Under the pieces are notes generated by a model. The model ran no database searches. It saw nothing but the letters and a program-made list of their open reading frames with translations, and was not told the DNA's origin. Shown here piece after piece: positions 16,846 to 24,037 of a stretch of 64,000 nt of DNA. The stretch spans positions 1,563,001 through 1,627,000 of the forward strand of contig NZ_JABWRD020000001.1 of NCBI RefSeq assembly GCF_014268785.2. The letters run 5' to 3'. The position numbers were made by a program, and so were the translations under genes. Numbering within the stretch: position 1 is the first letter of the stretch; each line of letters opens with the position of its first letter. The DNA is from Pseudomonas shirazensis. Lineage in GTDB: Bacteria > Pseudomonadota > Gammaproteobacteria > Pseudomonadales > Pseudomonadaceae.

Positions 16846-17391
16846 TCAAGCTGCAATTTTTTCTATCAGTCCTTCTGCATCGAGAATCTCCTGAGCCTCT
16901 GTGAGGGCTTGGTCTACTCGGCGCCTCAGCTCCTTGCAAAGGCCTGCCTTCCAGCGGTACTGGGTGCGCTCGGCGACCGGCTCATCCAGCCAGTTATCCA
17001 TGCAGTACCATGCAGCCGGCAGCACAGTGGTGGATCGCTTCCCATCCTGCCCGGGCAGCTTCGGCATTGCCCAGGTCACCACTGCGGCGTGACGGAAGCG
17101 CTCCGGCGCGGGCGAGCGGATGGCCTTGGCAATCGCGATGATCGCTTCATGCTTTCGCTCGGCATGGGTCGAGTACTGCGCCACCAGCACCAGCCAGTGC
17201 TCGATGGGAAGCTGGGTGCGCAGACGGGCGTGCACCATGCAGTCAATCAGGAATGCCGCCTCCTTCCCCACGATGGCGCCCTTCTGCTTGGCGGCCTGCA
17301 CCTTGGGCTCAAAGTCGCATCCCCCCGCGCTGTTGATCGTCTCTGCCGCCAGGGCGCGGACTACCGCTGATACCACGTTCTGATAGTTCAC
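16846..17391 (-). CDS. Putative late antitermination protein (Q position)
   Basis: 181 residues from a GTG at 17391, preceded by a G-rich site. It is a helical, basic protein (AERKHEAIIAIAKAIRS; WKAGLCKELRRRVDQAL). It is the last gene of the early right operon, after NinB, NinG and a tiny membrane protein, and before tandem terminators and the late lysis genes; this is the position of Q in lambdoid phages. No zinc finger is visible, so it is not a lambda Q close relative. The GTG overlaps the upstream stop (GTGA). Confidence 0.6.
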   Translation of the reverse strand: MNYQNVVSAVVRALAAETINSAGGCDFEPKVQAAKQKGAIVGKEAAFLIDCMVHARLRTQLPIEHWLVLVAQYSTHAERKHEAIIAIAKAIRSPAPERFRHAAVVTWAMPKLPGQDGKRSTTVLPAAWYCMDNWLDEPVAERTQYRWKAGLCKELRRRVDQALTEAQEILDAEGLIEKIAA

Positions 17392-17534
17392 TTTCCACCC
17401 CCTGCCCGCTTGGCCTTTCTCACGATGAATTCTTGGTAGTTGAGCCTGCGGCGGACCGCACCGGCCCACGACAGCGCCAGGCCGCTCACCACCATGAGTA
17501 CGGCCAAAATCAGAAAACCCCATGCTGGTGTCAT
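17388..17534 (-). CDS. Tiny membrane protein between ninG and the Q-position gene
   Basis: 48 residues: MTPAWGFLILAVLMVVSGLA, then a basic tail rich in Arg and Lys ending AGGGK. One membrane segment (about 5-24). It overlaps ninG by 4 nt (ATGA) and the next gene by 4 nt (GTGA), so it is translationally coupled on both sides, the best evidence that it is a gene. Function unknown. Confidence 0.72.
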   Translation of the reverse strand: MTPAWGFLILAVLMVVSGLALSWAGAVRRRLNYQEFIVRKAKRAGGGK

Positions 17535-18121
17535 GCTGCCCCCTTGAGCGCTTTGAGCTTGGCCCGGTACAGGGCGGCGATTTCTTTCAGGTCGTCGATG
17601 GTGTACTTGCGTACTGATTGGTCCCGCTCCAGGGCCTCGACCTCGGACAGGCCGATGCGGCGGATCAGGCCGATCCGGTAGTCCGTCGCATTGCCGGACA
17701 GGTAGCGGTTGTCCTGCTTGCTCTGGGCGTGCACGTTGCGCTCGTCGAACCTGAGGTGAGGTGCAGCCCCGACGCTGCGGTAATGACCTGCATCTACCGC
17801 GTTGCCGTTCCAGTCCAGCGGGCGACCGCTCGAGATGCAGACGTGGCCGGCCAACTGGTCGCGCATGCGGATGAAGGCGTTGAACGCCTGCTGAGCCTCA
17901 CGCAGGTAGTCACCGCGGCTCTTGAGCTTCTCCTTGCGGACCTTGATCTCCCGGCGCTCGCGCTGGGCGATGGCCTTGCGGGCCTTTTCCTGATTCGCAG
18001 GCGCATGAGCCTGGGCGCACTTGATGCTGCACACCACCTGCGTGCTGTTGAAGCTGGGGGTGAACTTCTCGCCACAGGCCTTGCAGGTCTTCTGCTTCAC
18101 TTCCTTGAGTGCTGTCCTCAT
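17531..18121 (-). CDS. ninG: NinG recombination protein
   Basis: 196 residues. The N-terminal zinc site CKACGEKF ... CSIKC, a Lys/Arg/Glu-rich helix, and the NinG core (DQLAGHVCISSGRP then DAGHYRS, N-V-H-A-Q and DYRIGL) are all present. NinG (Rap) cuts branched recombination intermediates in lambdoid phages. It is coupled to ninB by an ATGA overlap. Confidence 0.93.
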   Translation of the reverse strand: MRTALKEVKQKTCKACGEKFTPSFNSTQVVCSIKCAQAHAPANQEKARKAIAQRERREIKVRKEKLKSRGDYLREAQQAFNAFIRMRDQLAGHVCISSGRPLDWNGNAVDAGHYRSVGAAPHLRFDERNVHAQSKQDNRYLSGNATDYRIGLIRRIGLSEVEALERDQSVRKYTIDDLKEIAALYRAKLKALKGAA

Positions 18122-18588
18122 GCAGCCACCTCACCCAGCAGATCGCCGAACACCACGCCGCGGGAAGAGAAATCCGCCACCACCCGCTCGGTGTAGGCGA
18201 TGCCCTGCGCGCGGTTGAACAGGCTGGTCACCGGCATGCCGTCCGGCCCGAACAGCTTGCAGTCGCCCATCATGTCCAGCTTCTCCTCGTAGGACAGGTG
18301 GCGCATGACTCGGTACCAGGCCGCTTGGAAGTCCTGGTCTTCGTTCAGCAGGATCTGCACGCCGTGGTGCAGCTTGCAGTACTTGCGGGCGTCCGATGGG
18401 TCGCCGATCTGGGTCATCTCGGAGATGCGCTTGTAAAACGCGAACCACAATGCGTTTTGATCCAGGGTGCGGTCCTTGCCCGGGCGCATGCTGACCACGA
18501 CGAACTTCTTGTCGCGGTACAGGCTGGTGAGCATGGTCACGGCCTCGGAGAGCTTGGCCTGGCAGTTGACGCTGATCTTCTCGGTCAT
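18118..18588 (-). CDS. ninB: NinB recombination protein
   Basis: 156 residues with the NinB motif LDQNALWFAFYKRISE and the following KYCKLHHGVQIL segment. NinB (Orf) binds single-stranded DNA and acts as a recombination mediator. The gene order NinB-NinG is as in lambda's nin region. It overlaps ninG and its upstream neighbour by 4 nt each. Confidence 0.92.
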   Translation of the reverse strand: MTEKISVNCQAKLSEAVTMLTSLYRDKKFVVVSMRPGKDRTLDQNALWFAFYKRISEMTQIGDPSDARKYCKLHHGVQILLNEDQDFQAAWYRVMRHLSYEEKLDMMGDCKLFGPDGMPVTSLFNRAQGIAYTERVVADFSSRGVVFGDLLGEVAA

Positions 18589-18986
18589 GGTGTTACCTTT
18601 GGCAGGACCTGGCGGCGGCCATCCGAGTCAATTGGGCTGACAACGCCGTCAGCAACCAGCCGATCCATAAGCCGGCACGCAGACCCATAGGCGATCTTGA
18701 AATGCCGCTGAAGGGCGGAGATCGAGGCACGCCCCGATTCGCGGACGAACACCTCAGCACGCAGCGCCTGCCCACGTTCCTCGTCATCGATACGCTGCAT
18801 TAGCGCAGAGGCTTCCGGACTGATTGAGGAGACCTGTAAATCCTCGCGGGATGCCTGCCAGGCCTTCCAGCAGTGCTCGACCGTGAAGCCCTGGTATTCA
18901 CCTGTAGTGAAACGGGCCAGCGACTGCTCAGGGAATTCCCGAAGGACCCAGGCCTCGAACTGCTCGCGCATCTTGTTGGTGTCCAT
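18585..18986 (-). CDS. Phage protein with C-terminal FtsK gamma (KOPS-binding-like) domain
   Basis: 133 residues from the ATG at 18986, with GAGGAG 8 nt upstream. Residues 1-55 are a small phage-type domain (MREQFEAWVLREFPEQSL). The C-terminal 45 residues (ASISALQRHFKIAYGSACRL then MDRLVADGVVSP) match the winged-helix gamma domain that directs FtsK to polarised KOPS sequences. The FtsK motor is absent. It could bind host KOPS-like sites or phage DNA. Start and stop overlap neighbours in an operon. Confidence 0.82.
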   Translation of the reverse strand: MDTNKMREQFEAWVLREFPEQSLARFTTGEYQGFTVEHCWKAWQASREDLQVSSISPEASALMQRIDDEERGQALRAEVFVRESGRASISALQRHFKIAYGSACRLMDRLVADGVVSPIDSDGRRQVLPKVTP

Positions 18987-19195
18987 CAGTGCTTCTCCTC
19001 GAGCTTGTTCATCAGCCAGGCGGTGGGGACGGCGGCCAGCAGGATCGAAGGCCCCGCCATGAGGGCCAGCTTCGCGGGCCACGAAAGATCCAGCTCCACG
19101 GCGAACTTGATCCACAGGGTGAAGGCCGCAGATGCCGCGATGATCACGGTCGGTGCCAGCACGATCATCAGCATGGCTTTGAGGTAGGTACTCAT
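18986..19195 (-). CDS. Small two-helix membrane protein in the replication operon
   Basis: 69 residues with two hydrophobic segments (about 6-30 and 40-62). It overlaps both the P-like gene and the FtsK-gamma gene by a single base (TGATG), so it is embedded in the operon. Function unknown. Confidence 0.75.
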   Translation of the reverse strand: MSTYLKAMLMIVLAPTVIIAASAAFTLWIKFAVELDLSWPAKLALMAGPSILLAAVPTAWLMNKLEEKH

Positions 19196-19920
19196 CACAC
19201 CCCCTCCCCGGCCGGCTGCCCGGCGCGCTTGATGTTCAACTTGGCCATCAGCTGCGCACGGCAGGCTGCGGCTGTGGTTGGGATCTGCTGGATCTCCAGC
19301 AGGCGGGCCTGCTTCTGCTTGGCGTGCTCGTCTGCGAGCTCCAGCAGGCTTTTCTGGCTGTCGTGGCCGATGCCGGTAGCAATCCTCCCGTCGAGCGGTT
19401 CGCCTTCCTGAGCGCGGCGCAGGACGATCTGGTAGGCACGATCGAAGCGAGCCTGCAGCCCCTTGTCGTTCTGCCGGGCTGAGCGCAGGTCGAACAGGCC
19501 GGTGGCCACGGCGGCGATCTTCACGCCCTCGTGGCTGTACATGCCCATCAGCGCCTCGATCCACGCATCCGCAGGAGCAGGCATGCCGAAGTCCTCAGGC
19601 GTCGGCTGGCACATCGCAATGAACTCGCCCACGCTCGGCGCGAAAGGCTTCTTGAGCTTGCGGCACTTCTCGATGCCGAACTCGATCTGCTCAAGCGTGC
19701 GGATTCCCTCGGAGGCGAACTCCTTGATCCACTCCTCCTTGGCAGCGGCCAGGGCCTCAGTAGATGGCCACGCCTGGCGCCAGGCCGGGAAGATGCCGCG
19801 CAGGCGGCGGAACAGGTCGTTCACCACCTCGGCGGTTTCGATCGAGACCACCACCGGCCCGCCGTGAAGCTCCGGCGGACGGTTCTGCATGGCAGCCATC
19901 AGTTGGTTAGCTGATTTCAT
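19195..19920 (-). CDS. Replication protein P-like helicase loader
   Basis: 241 residues from the ATG at 19920, overlapping the O-like stop by 4 nt. The sequence begins MKSANQLMAAMQNRPP and contains VVNDLFRRLRGIFPAWRQAW and KPFAPSVGEFIAMC, typical of lambda P-type replication proteins, which deliver host DnaB to the phage origin. No DnaB or DnaC homologue is found elsewhere in the early region. Confidence 0.85.
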   Translation of the reverse strand: MKSANQLMAAMQNRPPELHGGPVVVSIETAEVVNDLFRRLRGIFPAWRQAWPSTEALAAAKEEWIKEFASEGIRTLEQIEFGIEKCRKLKKPFAPSVGEFIAMCQPTPEDFGMPAPADAWIEALMGMYSHEGVKIAAVATGLFDLRSARQNDKGLQARFDRAYQIVLRRAQEGEPLDGRIATGIGHDSQKSLLELADEHAKQKQARLLEIQQIPTTAAACRAQLMAKLNIKRAGQPAGEGV

Positions 19921-20711
19921 GTGCGCACCACCAGGTTTCGAGCCCACTCGGTGTCGTTGAAATCAGGCTCGCTGCGGCGCACTGGCAGCTGGTGGACGTT
20001 GGCCGCGACCTCAGGCACTTCGTCCTCCCAGCGCTTCCCGTTGAGCCAAGTCGACGCATGGGGAATGAACTGGCCGTTGTCCTTCGTCCAGCCCGGAGTG
20101 ACAGAGTGCTTGGCCAGCGCGGCGATGATCTCGTCGAACAGTGTCTGGGTCAGCTTGATCTTCGCCCACGCCTTCTCGGCTTTGTCCTTGCCGACCTTGC
20201 GGGGGTACAGCTTCCAGAACCGCGAAAATAGATCGGCAGAGTCAGGAGCCGCAGGCGACGGAGTGAGGGAATCAGGAATCAGGAATCCGGAATCAAGAGA
20301 GAGGGAATCAGCCGGGAAAGAACCATGCGAGTCTGGTGCTTGCACCGTGCTTGTACCATGCTCACCCTGCGACCCTTCTAAACCGGGCATTTCAGGGATA
20401 GTGCTCTTCGCCTCTTTGACGTGTGGGTTCTGGTGCTTGGCCCAGTTGATCACCTGGATCGCTTTAACATCGCCCACGGTGTAACGCTTGATGAACCCCA
20501 AATGATCCAGGTCATCCAGCATCCGATTGATGTCGACGTTGTCAGCTGGGAACAGGGCCATCTTCAGGCGGCGTGGACGATCCTCTAGGCGCCCTTCCCG
20601 GTCAGCCTCGGTCCACATGCCGATGAACAGCAGGCGCGTGGCAAAGTCCAACTCTGCCAGGTGCTCGTTCGAGAAGAACCCTGGCTTGATGTTTCGGGAT
20701 CTGGCCATCAT
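19917..20711 (-). CDS. Replication initiation protein O-like
   Basis: 264 residues. The N-terminal domain, with GFFSNEHLAELDFATRLLF and DREGRLEDRPRRLKMALFP, is the winged-helix origin-binding region of this replication family. A low-complexity Ser/Pro/Asp linker (about residues 120-160) follows, then a C-terminal domain with FWKLYPRKVGKDKAEKAW and FIPHASTWLNGKRW. As in lambda O, the linker coding sequence carries short direct repeats that may be the origin. Confidence 0.88.
   Translation of the reverse strand: MMARSRNIKPGFFSNEHLAELDFATRLLFIGMWTEADREGRLEDRPRRLKMALFPADNVDINRMLDDLDHLGFIKRYTVGDVKAIQVINWAKHQNPHVKEAKSTIPEMPGLEGSQGEHGTSTVQAPDSHGSFPADSLSLDSGFLIPDSLTPSPAAPDSADLFSRFWKLYPRKVGKDKAEKAWAKIKLTQTLFDEIIAALAKHSVTPGWTKDNGQFIPHASTWLNGKRWEDEVPEVAANVHQLPVRRSEPDFNDTEWARNLVVRT
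20268..20311. repeat. GGAATC direct repeats inside the O-like gene, candidate origin iterons
   Basis: Four GGAATC units occur at exact 7-nt spacing (starting 20268, 20275, 20282, 20289) and a fifth at 20304. They fall in the linker of the initiator gene, the same place as the lambda origin. The units are short for iterons, and a coding low-complexity origin is also possible. Confidence 0.5.
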
Positions 20712-21358
20712 TGGGCCTCCTTGGTGTTCTGGGCGGCATCAATCGCCTCGCGCAGGCTTGGTTGTGCTCCAGCGCGCTTGTGGAACCACATAACCTCTAG
20801 CGACTTCTTGGCCTCTCCCTTTACGATGCTCGCGCCGGTGTAGGAAGTGCGGGCAAGCGACTCCAGGAAGTCCAGGCGCTCGGCGTCCTTGCTCAGCTCT
20901 TGAGCCAGGCCCTCAATAGCGCTCCCGTCATCGTCCATGTCAGCGCCCAGCGCCTCGCCGATAGCGCCGAGGTCGCAGGCGGCAGCCAGGAGCATTCGCT
21001 TGTGCGATTCCAGTTCTTTTTTGAGTGATTCGATCTCAGAGCGCATGAACAGCATCTGCCCACCCGCCTCGGAGAGCCGGGTGGCAAGGCTGTCTCGCTG
21101 TGTCTTTACGGTCTGATAGGCGCCATGCAGCGAGCCTGAGCCTGAACACTCGCCGCAATCGACCTGGATCATGTGCGCGTCAGGGCTTGAGTCGGACATC
21201 GTCCAGCCTTCGCCAGATCCTTCGCACACCGGGCAAATAAGATCTTCATCTGGCTCGGCTGCTGGTGGTGCTGGTGGTGCTGGTGGTGCTGGTGGTGGAG
21301 TTTCCGGCCTCTTGAATGAATCCGGAGCATCGCTGATGTTGATTCCGTCCTTGCTCAT
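20708..21358 (-). CDS. Phage protein with zinc-knuckle and coiled coil, unknown
   Basis: 216 residues from the ATG at 21358. A Pro/Ala repeat (PAPPAPPAPP, residues 22-31) precedes two Cys-x-x-Cys-x-G-x-G motifs (CPVCEGSGEGW and CGECSGSGS), a DnaJ-type zinc site, then a long coiled coil (about 85-125). The N-terminal repeat is a run of near-identical codons. Function unknown; position suggests a role in early replication. Confidence 0.75.
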   Translation of the reverse strand: MSKDGINISDAPDSFKRPETPPPAPPAPPAPPAAEPDEDLICPVCEGSGEGWTMSDSSPDAHMIQVDCGECSGSGSLHGAYQTVKTQRDSLATRLSEAGGQMLFMRSEIESLKKELESHKRMLLAAACDLGAIGEALGADMDDDGSAIEGLAQELSKDAERLDFLESLARTSYTGASIVKGEAKKSLEVMWFHKRAGAQPSLREAIDAAQNTKEAQ

Positions 21359-21540
21359 GGCCGACTCTCCAGGGAGATGAAAGTGCATTTGTCCATGGAG
21401 GTGAGCCACCACTTGCCACTGTCGAATTTTTGCCACATGTTCTTGAGCTTCGGGTGGCGCTTGAACCAGTGCCATTTGCCCAGCCAGTGCCGCGCGTATT
21501 GCGCGTCTTGTGGGGCTTCATTCCAGTTCGGCATGCTCAT
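21355..21540 (-). CDS. Small Trp-rich phage protein, unknown
   Basis: 61 residues with eight or so aromatic residues, including HWLGKWHWF and KFDSGKWWL. It overlaps both neighbours by 4 nt (ATGA). Such short proteins next to O-like genes are common in Pseudomonas prophages. No function can be assigned. Confidence 0.72.
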   Translation of the reverse strand: MSMPNWNEAPQDAQYARHWLGKWHWFKRHPKLKNMWQKFDSGKWWLTSMDKCTFISLESRP

Positions 21541-22349
21541 GCTGCACCCCGCACGGCCTTGTCGTGGGTGTGCAGGCCGTCCCAGTTCTTCTTCATGGGC
21601 AGCTCGCCGGCCAGGTACAGCTCGTACAGGCGAACGGCGCCCTTGCGCAGCAGCATCGGCGTGAACGAGATGAATGGGTCTTTGCCGTGAGGGGTGATCT
21701 GCTGCTGATGCTCGGTCATGTATCGGTCGCGGGCGTACGCAGCAACGCGCCAGCGGGTGCCTGACTTGCTCTCGTTGTAGAGCCAGCTGCGGCCCTCAAG
21801 GAAATGGCCTACCTGCATCACGTTGACCCCATTCAGGCCCTTGCAGAACTGGGCCGGGGTCATGCCTTCCTTGAACAGGTTTTCGAGGTGCTCGATCTTG
21901 TTGGCCTGGGCCTTCACTTCGACGGTGAGCAGCAGGCGCGCTTGCTCGGCGACCTGCTTCTGCTCGACCTGGTCCGCCCATGCGCGCGCGGCGGCGGCAG
22001 GGTTGGTGAAGTCGGGCAGAGCCACGGCGACTTGGGATTCCAGCTCTTGCCAGCGGTCGATCACCTTGGCTCGGTGCTCATCGCTGTAGCCGGCAATGAC
22101 CAGATGGGTGTCACGCTCAATCAAGTCGTAGACCTCGATCGGGCGCCCACCAGTTGCCTCTCGGCGGCTTTTACGACTTGATCGTAAAAGGTTTTTGGCG
22201 AAAAGCCGCTCGATGGTGGCGACCACGTCGTTGTGGCGAGCCTCCACCAATTCGGCAATCTCGCGGGACGACATGGTCCGCGCCACAAAATCGTGGCTCC
22301 CATTTTGTGGCGCGGGCCGGTTGAGGGCCTGTACACTTTGGGTCTGCAT
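21537..22349 (-). CDS. Phage antirepressor (Rha N-terminal, KilAC-type C-terminal)
   Basis: About 270 residues. ATGs at 22355 and 22349 both follow AAGGGG; the second has better spacing. The N-terminal domain (SSREIAELVEARHNDVVATI) is of the Rha type, the middle is coiled coil, and the C-terminal domain (MTPAQFCKGLNGVNVMQV) resembles KilAC/ANT domains. Such proteins interfere with repressors or modulate lysogeny. A 14-bp perfect inverted repeat lies within codons 12-25. Confidence 0.85.
   Translation of the reverse strand: MQTQSVQALNRPAPQNGSHDFVARTMSSREIAELVEARHNDVVATIERLFAKNLLRSSRKSRREATGGRPIEVYDLIERDTHLVIAGYSDEHRAKVIDRWQELESQVAVALPDFTNPAAAARAWADQVEQKQVAEQARLLLTVEVKAQANKIEHLENLFKEGMTPAQFCKGLNGVNVMQVGHFLEGRSWLYNESKSGTRWRVAAYARDRYMTEHQQQITPHGKDPFISFTPMLLRKGAVRLYELYLAGELPMKKNWDGLHTHDKAVRGAA
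22278..22315. repeat. 14-bp perfect inverted repeat in the antirepressor gene
   Basis: CCGCGCCACAAAAT (22278-22291) and its exact complement ATTTTGTGGCGCGG (22302-22315) are separated by 10 nt. It lies about 35 nt into the antirepressor reading frame and could form a very stable hairpin covering the early codons. Related half-sites occur at 14820-14855 and 32077-32113. Confidence 0.85.
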
Positions 22350-22380
22350 ATGCATAATCCCCTTCACAAGTTGTGTATTG

Positions 22381-22418
22381 CAGAGAGCCGGGCCGCGAAC
22401 CCGGCTTTTTTGTCTCTG
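22381..22418 (+). terminator. Hairpin with T run between two minus-strand early genes, oriented plus
   Basis: Stem AGCCGGG/CCCGGCT followed by six T in the plus direction, with a further outer pairing CAGAGA/TCTCTG. The surrounding genes are transcribed on the minus strand, so this would stop antisense transcription. On the minus strand it forms a hairpin just upstream of the antirepressor ribosome-binding site. Confidence 0.65.
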
Positions 22419-22462
22419 CGATTTGGTGAGGCCCTCTAGAGGCCCCTTCTTGAGGCCCTCAA

Positions 22463-22663
22463 CTATCCAGTCGAGGGCCTCTTGAGTCCCACCAACTCCA
22501 GAACCGGTGCCTTTCTCCTGCCAGCGAAGGCAGTCCCGCCAGAGGCAACTGCTTCGAGCAAGACCTCGTTTACGGCCTCCTCGAACGTCCAGCCTCGGGC
22601 TTCCATCAGGCGGTGAATCTTGGCCCTAGTCTCTGGTGGCACGTTTTCTTCAGAAAACTGCAT
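22463..22663 (-). CDS. Small putative DNA-binding protein (ribbon-helix-helix-like)
   Basis: 66 residues from the ATG at 22663 with AGGAGG upstream. The core (PETRAKIHRLMEARGWTFEEAV) has the size and helix pattern of Arc/MetJ-like proteins, but the fold is not certain. GAGGCCCTC motifs occur just upstream of its start (22675-22683) and around its stop (22473-22481, 22452-22460, 22428-22436), which would fit autoregulation. Confidence 0.62.
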   Translation of the reverse strand: MQFSEENVPPETRAKIHRLMEARGWTFEEAVNEVLLEAVASGGTAFAGRRKAPVLELVGLKRPSTG

Positions 22664-22682
22664 CGTGCCCTCCTGAGGGCCT

Positions 22683-22889
22683 CTAGCCCGCGATATCCTT
22701 AACGTCTTCGGGCATAAGCGCTTCGATAGCTCCGTTGACAGCGGCCCACTCCAGCATCTCGAAGAGGTAGGTCGCATACTCGCGACGGCTTTTGTGGGCA
22801 GCGCGTTTCAGCTGGCGATCAAGCAGCGGGTAAAGCCGGACCTTCCGAGCAATGTCTCGGCGCTGGGTTTCGGGGTCCATGAAGCTCAT
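22683..22889 (-). CDS. Small basic early protein, unknown
   Basis: 68 residues from the ATG at 22889 with AAGGAG 10 nt upstream. Basic first half (RRDIARKVRLYPLLDRQLKR), acidic end. It lies directly downstream of cro on the early right transcript, a place often used for CII-like or small regulatory proteins, but it shows no CII signature. Confidence 0.68.
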   Translation of the reverse strand: MSFMDPETQRRDIARKVRLYPLLDRQLKRAAHKSRREYATYLFEMLEWAAVNGAIEALMPEDVKDIAG

Positions 22890-22919
22890 GTAGGTACTGC
22901 TCCTTTTGGTTGAAGTGGT

Positions 22920-23117
22920 TTAAGCGGCGGACTTGCGAGCTGGGATCGGGCGAACTTCGTTCGCCTCGATGTGCCCGTTGTCGTGCAAGGTGATTCGGAT
23001 GTCCCGCTTTGCTCGGAACATTTGGGAGACCGCGCTTTGCTGAATCCCCAGAGCCTTGGCGAGGTCGCTCTGGGTTCCATGCCCGGCCAGGTATTCCTCA
23101 AGGGAAACAGTGTTCAT
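22920..23117 (-). CDS. cro: Cro-like repressor
   Basis: 65 residues, first gene of the leftward early transcript. The helix-turn-helix is TQSDLAKALGIQQSAVSQMF (about residues 15-34), the standard Cro/CI-type motif. The basic tail (RPIPARKSAA) fits DNA binding. It is divergent from cI, with three repressor-type operators in the 116-bp gap. Cro would compete with CI and turn down cI transcription after induction. Confidence 0.9.
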   Translation of the reverse strand: MNTVSLEEYLAGHGTQSDLAKALGIQQSAVSQMFRAKRDIRITLHDNGHIEANEVRPIPARKSAA

Positions 23118-23143
23118 CTGGTCTGCCTCATAGGGGTTTTATC

Positions 23144-23226
23144 GGATATTAGCACTGCTGTTTTACACTTTTCAAGGACAAAGAGTAGCAGTGCTGTTTG
23201 CGAAAGAAGCAGCGGTGCTACTAAAT
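23144..23226. promoter_or_regulatory. OR-like control region: three operators, pR and pRM
   Basis: Three near-palindromes share the core AGC(A/G)(C/G)TGCT, at 23151-23159, 23187-23195 and 23211-23219. On the minus strand TTGAAA followed by an 18-nt spacer and TAATAT forms pR toward cro, with one operator in the spacer. On the plus strand TTGCGA (23198-23203), a 17-nt spacer and CTAAAT (23221-23226) form a plausible pRM, with another operator in its spacer. pRM's -10 ends 7 nt before the cI ATG. Confidence 0.8.
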
Positions 23227-23233
23227 CACGCGC

Positions 23234-24037
23234 ATGAAGAAACCGATCAGAACCCCTCTATCTGTCGATCAGCTCGCGGATGCGAAGCGGCTTCACGACA
23301 TCTACAAAAAGCGCGCCAAGGAATCTAGGCAAGACCCGTCAAAGCCTCCGCTTACTCAGGCAGAAGTTGGTGAGCGGTGCGAATGGAGGTCTCCCCAGAG
23401 CACAGTCAGCCAGTACATGACGGGCAAGGTGGCGCTCAACCTTGAGGCTCTGGTCAAGCTGTCGGAGGCGCTCGACTTCGAACCTTCTGAGGTCAGCCCA
23501 ACCCTGGCCGCTGGTATCAGGCGCGCGTCTTCAGCTCAGCAGCATCTTCACGATTCTCCGTCAGCAAACTCCCCTCTCCCAGTATCCGCTGACGTCCCCG
23601 AGTCGGAGGATGATCGCTATGCATTCGTGCCTCAGTACGACGCGAAGGCAGCAGCAGGCCTAGGCAGCGAAAACCCGCATGTCGAGATTCGCTCTACCCT
23701 CGCCTTCAAGCGCGAATGGCTGAGGGCAAAAGGGGCCAAGGATGATCAACTGATAGTCATCTATGCCGAAGGGCAAAGCATGTGGCCGACCATCAATGAC
23801 AGAGATGTGCTGCTCATCGATCGCTCTCGGCTTGAGCCTGTCGATGGCCAGGTATTCGTGCTGGCTGGCGGCGACGGCGCCATCGTGAAGAGGCTTGTTC
23901 AGGGCCCGCTTGGGCGGTGGCTACTGCGCAGCGACAATCAGGACAAGGACAAGCACCCGGATCGTTTCTTCTTCCGCAGCGAGGACAACGAACACCGGAT
24001 CATCGGGCAGGTAATTTGGCGTGGGGGTGATTTATGA
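23234..24037 (+). CDS. cI: CI-type repressor, LexA-like (peptidase S24)
   Basis: 267 residues. N-terminal helix-turn-helix (LTQAEVGERCEW then SPQSTVSQYM), linker, and C-terminal S24 domain with autocleavage site Ala141-Gly142, catalytic Ser182 in EGQSMWPTI and Lys219 in AIVKRL. RecA-stimulated self-cleavage should make the prophage SOS-inducible. No Shine-Dalgarno sequence precedes the ATG, and the putative pRM start point falls at or next to it, so the mRNA may be leaderless as for lambda cI from pRM. It heads an operon of four overlapping genes. Confidence 0.95.
   Translation: MKKPIRTPLSVDQLADAKRLHDIYKKRAKESRQDPSKPPLTQAEVGERCEWRSPQSTVSQYMTGKVALNLEALVKLSEALDFEPSEVSPTLAAGIRRASSAQQHLHDSPSANSPLPVSADVPESEDDRYAFVPQYDAKAAAGLGSENPHVEIRSTLAFKREWLRAKGAKDDQLIVIYAEGQSMWPTINDRDVLLIDRSRLEPVDGQVFVLAGGDGAIVKRLVQGPLGRWLLRSDNQDKDKHPDRFFFRSEDNEHRIIGQVIWRGGDL

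Noticed and set aside
21241..21300. GGTGCTGGT-type short tandem repeat
   Set aside because: It is the coding sequence for a Pro/Ala-rich linker in the zinc-knuckle protein and not a CRISPR array or a separate element.
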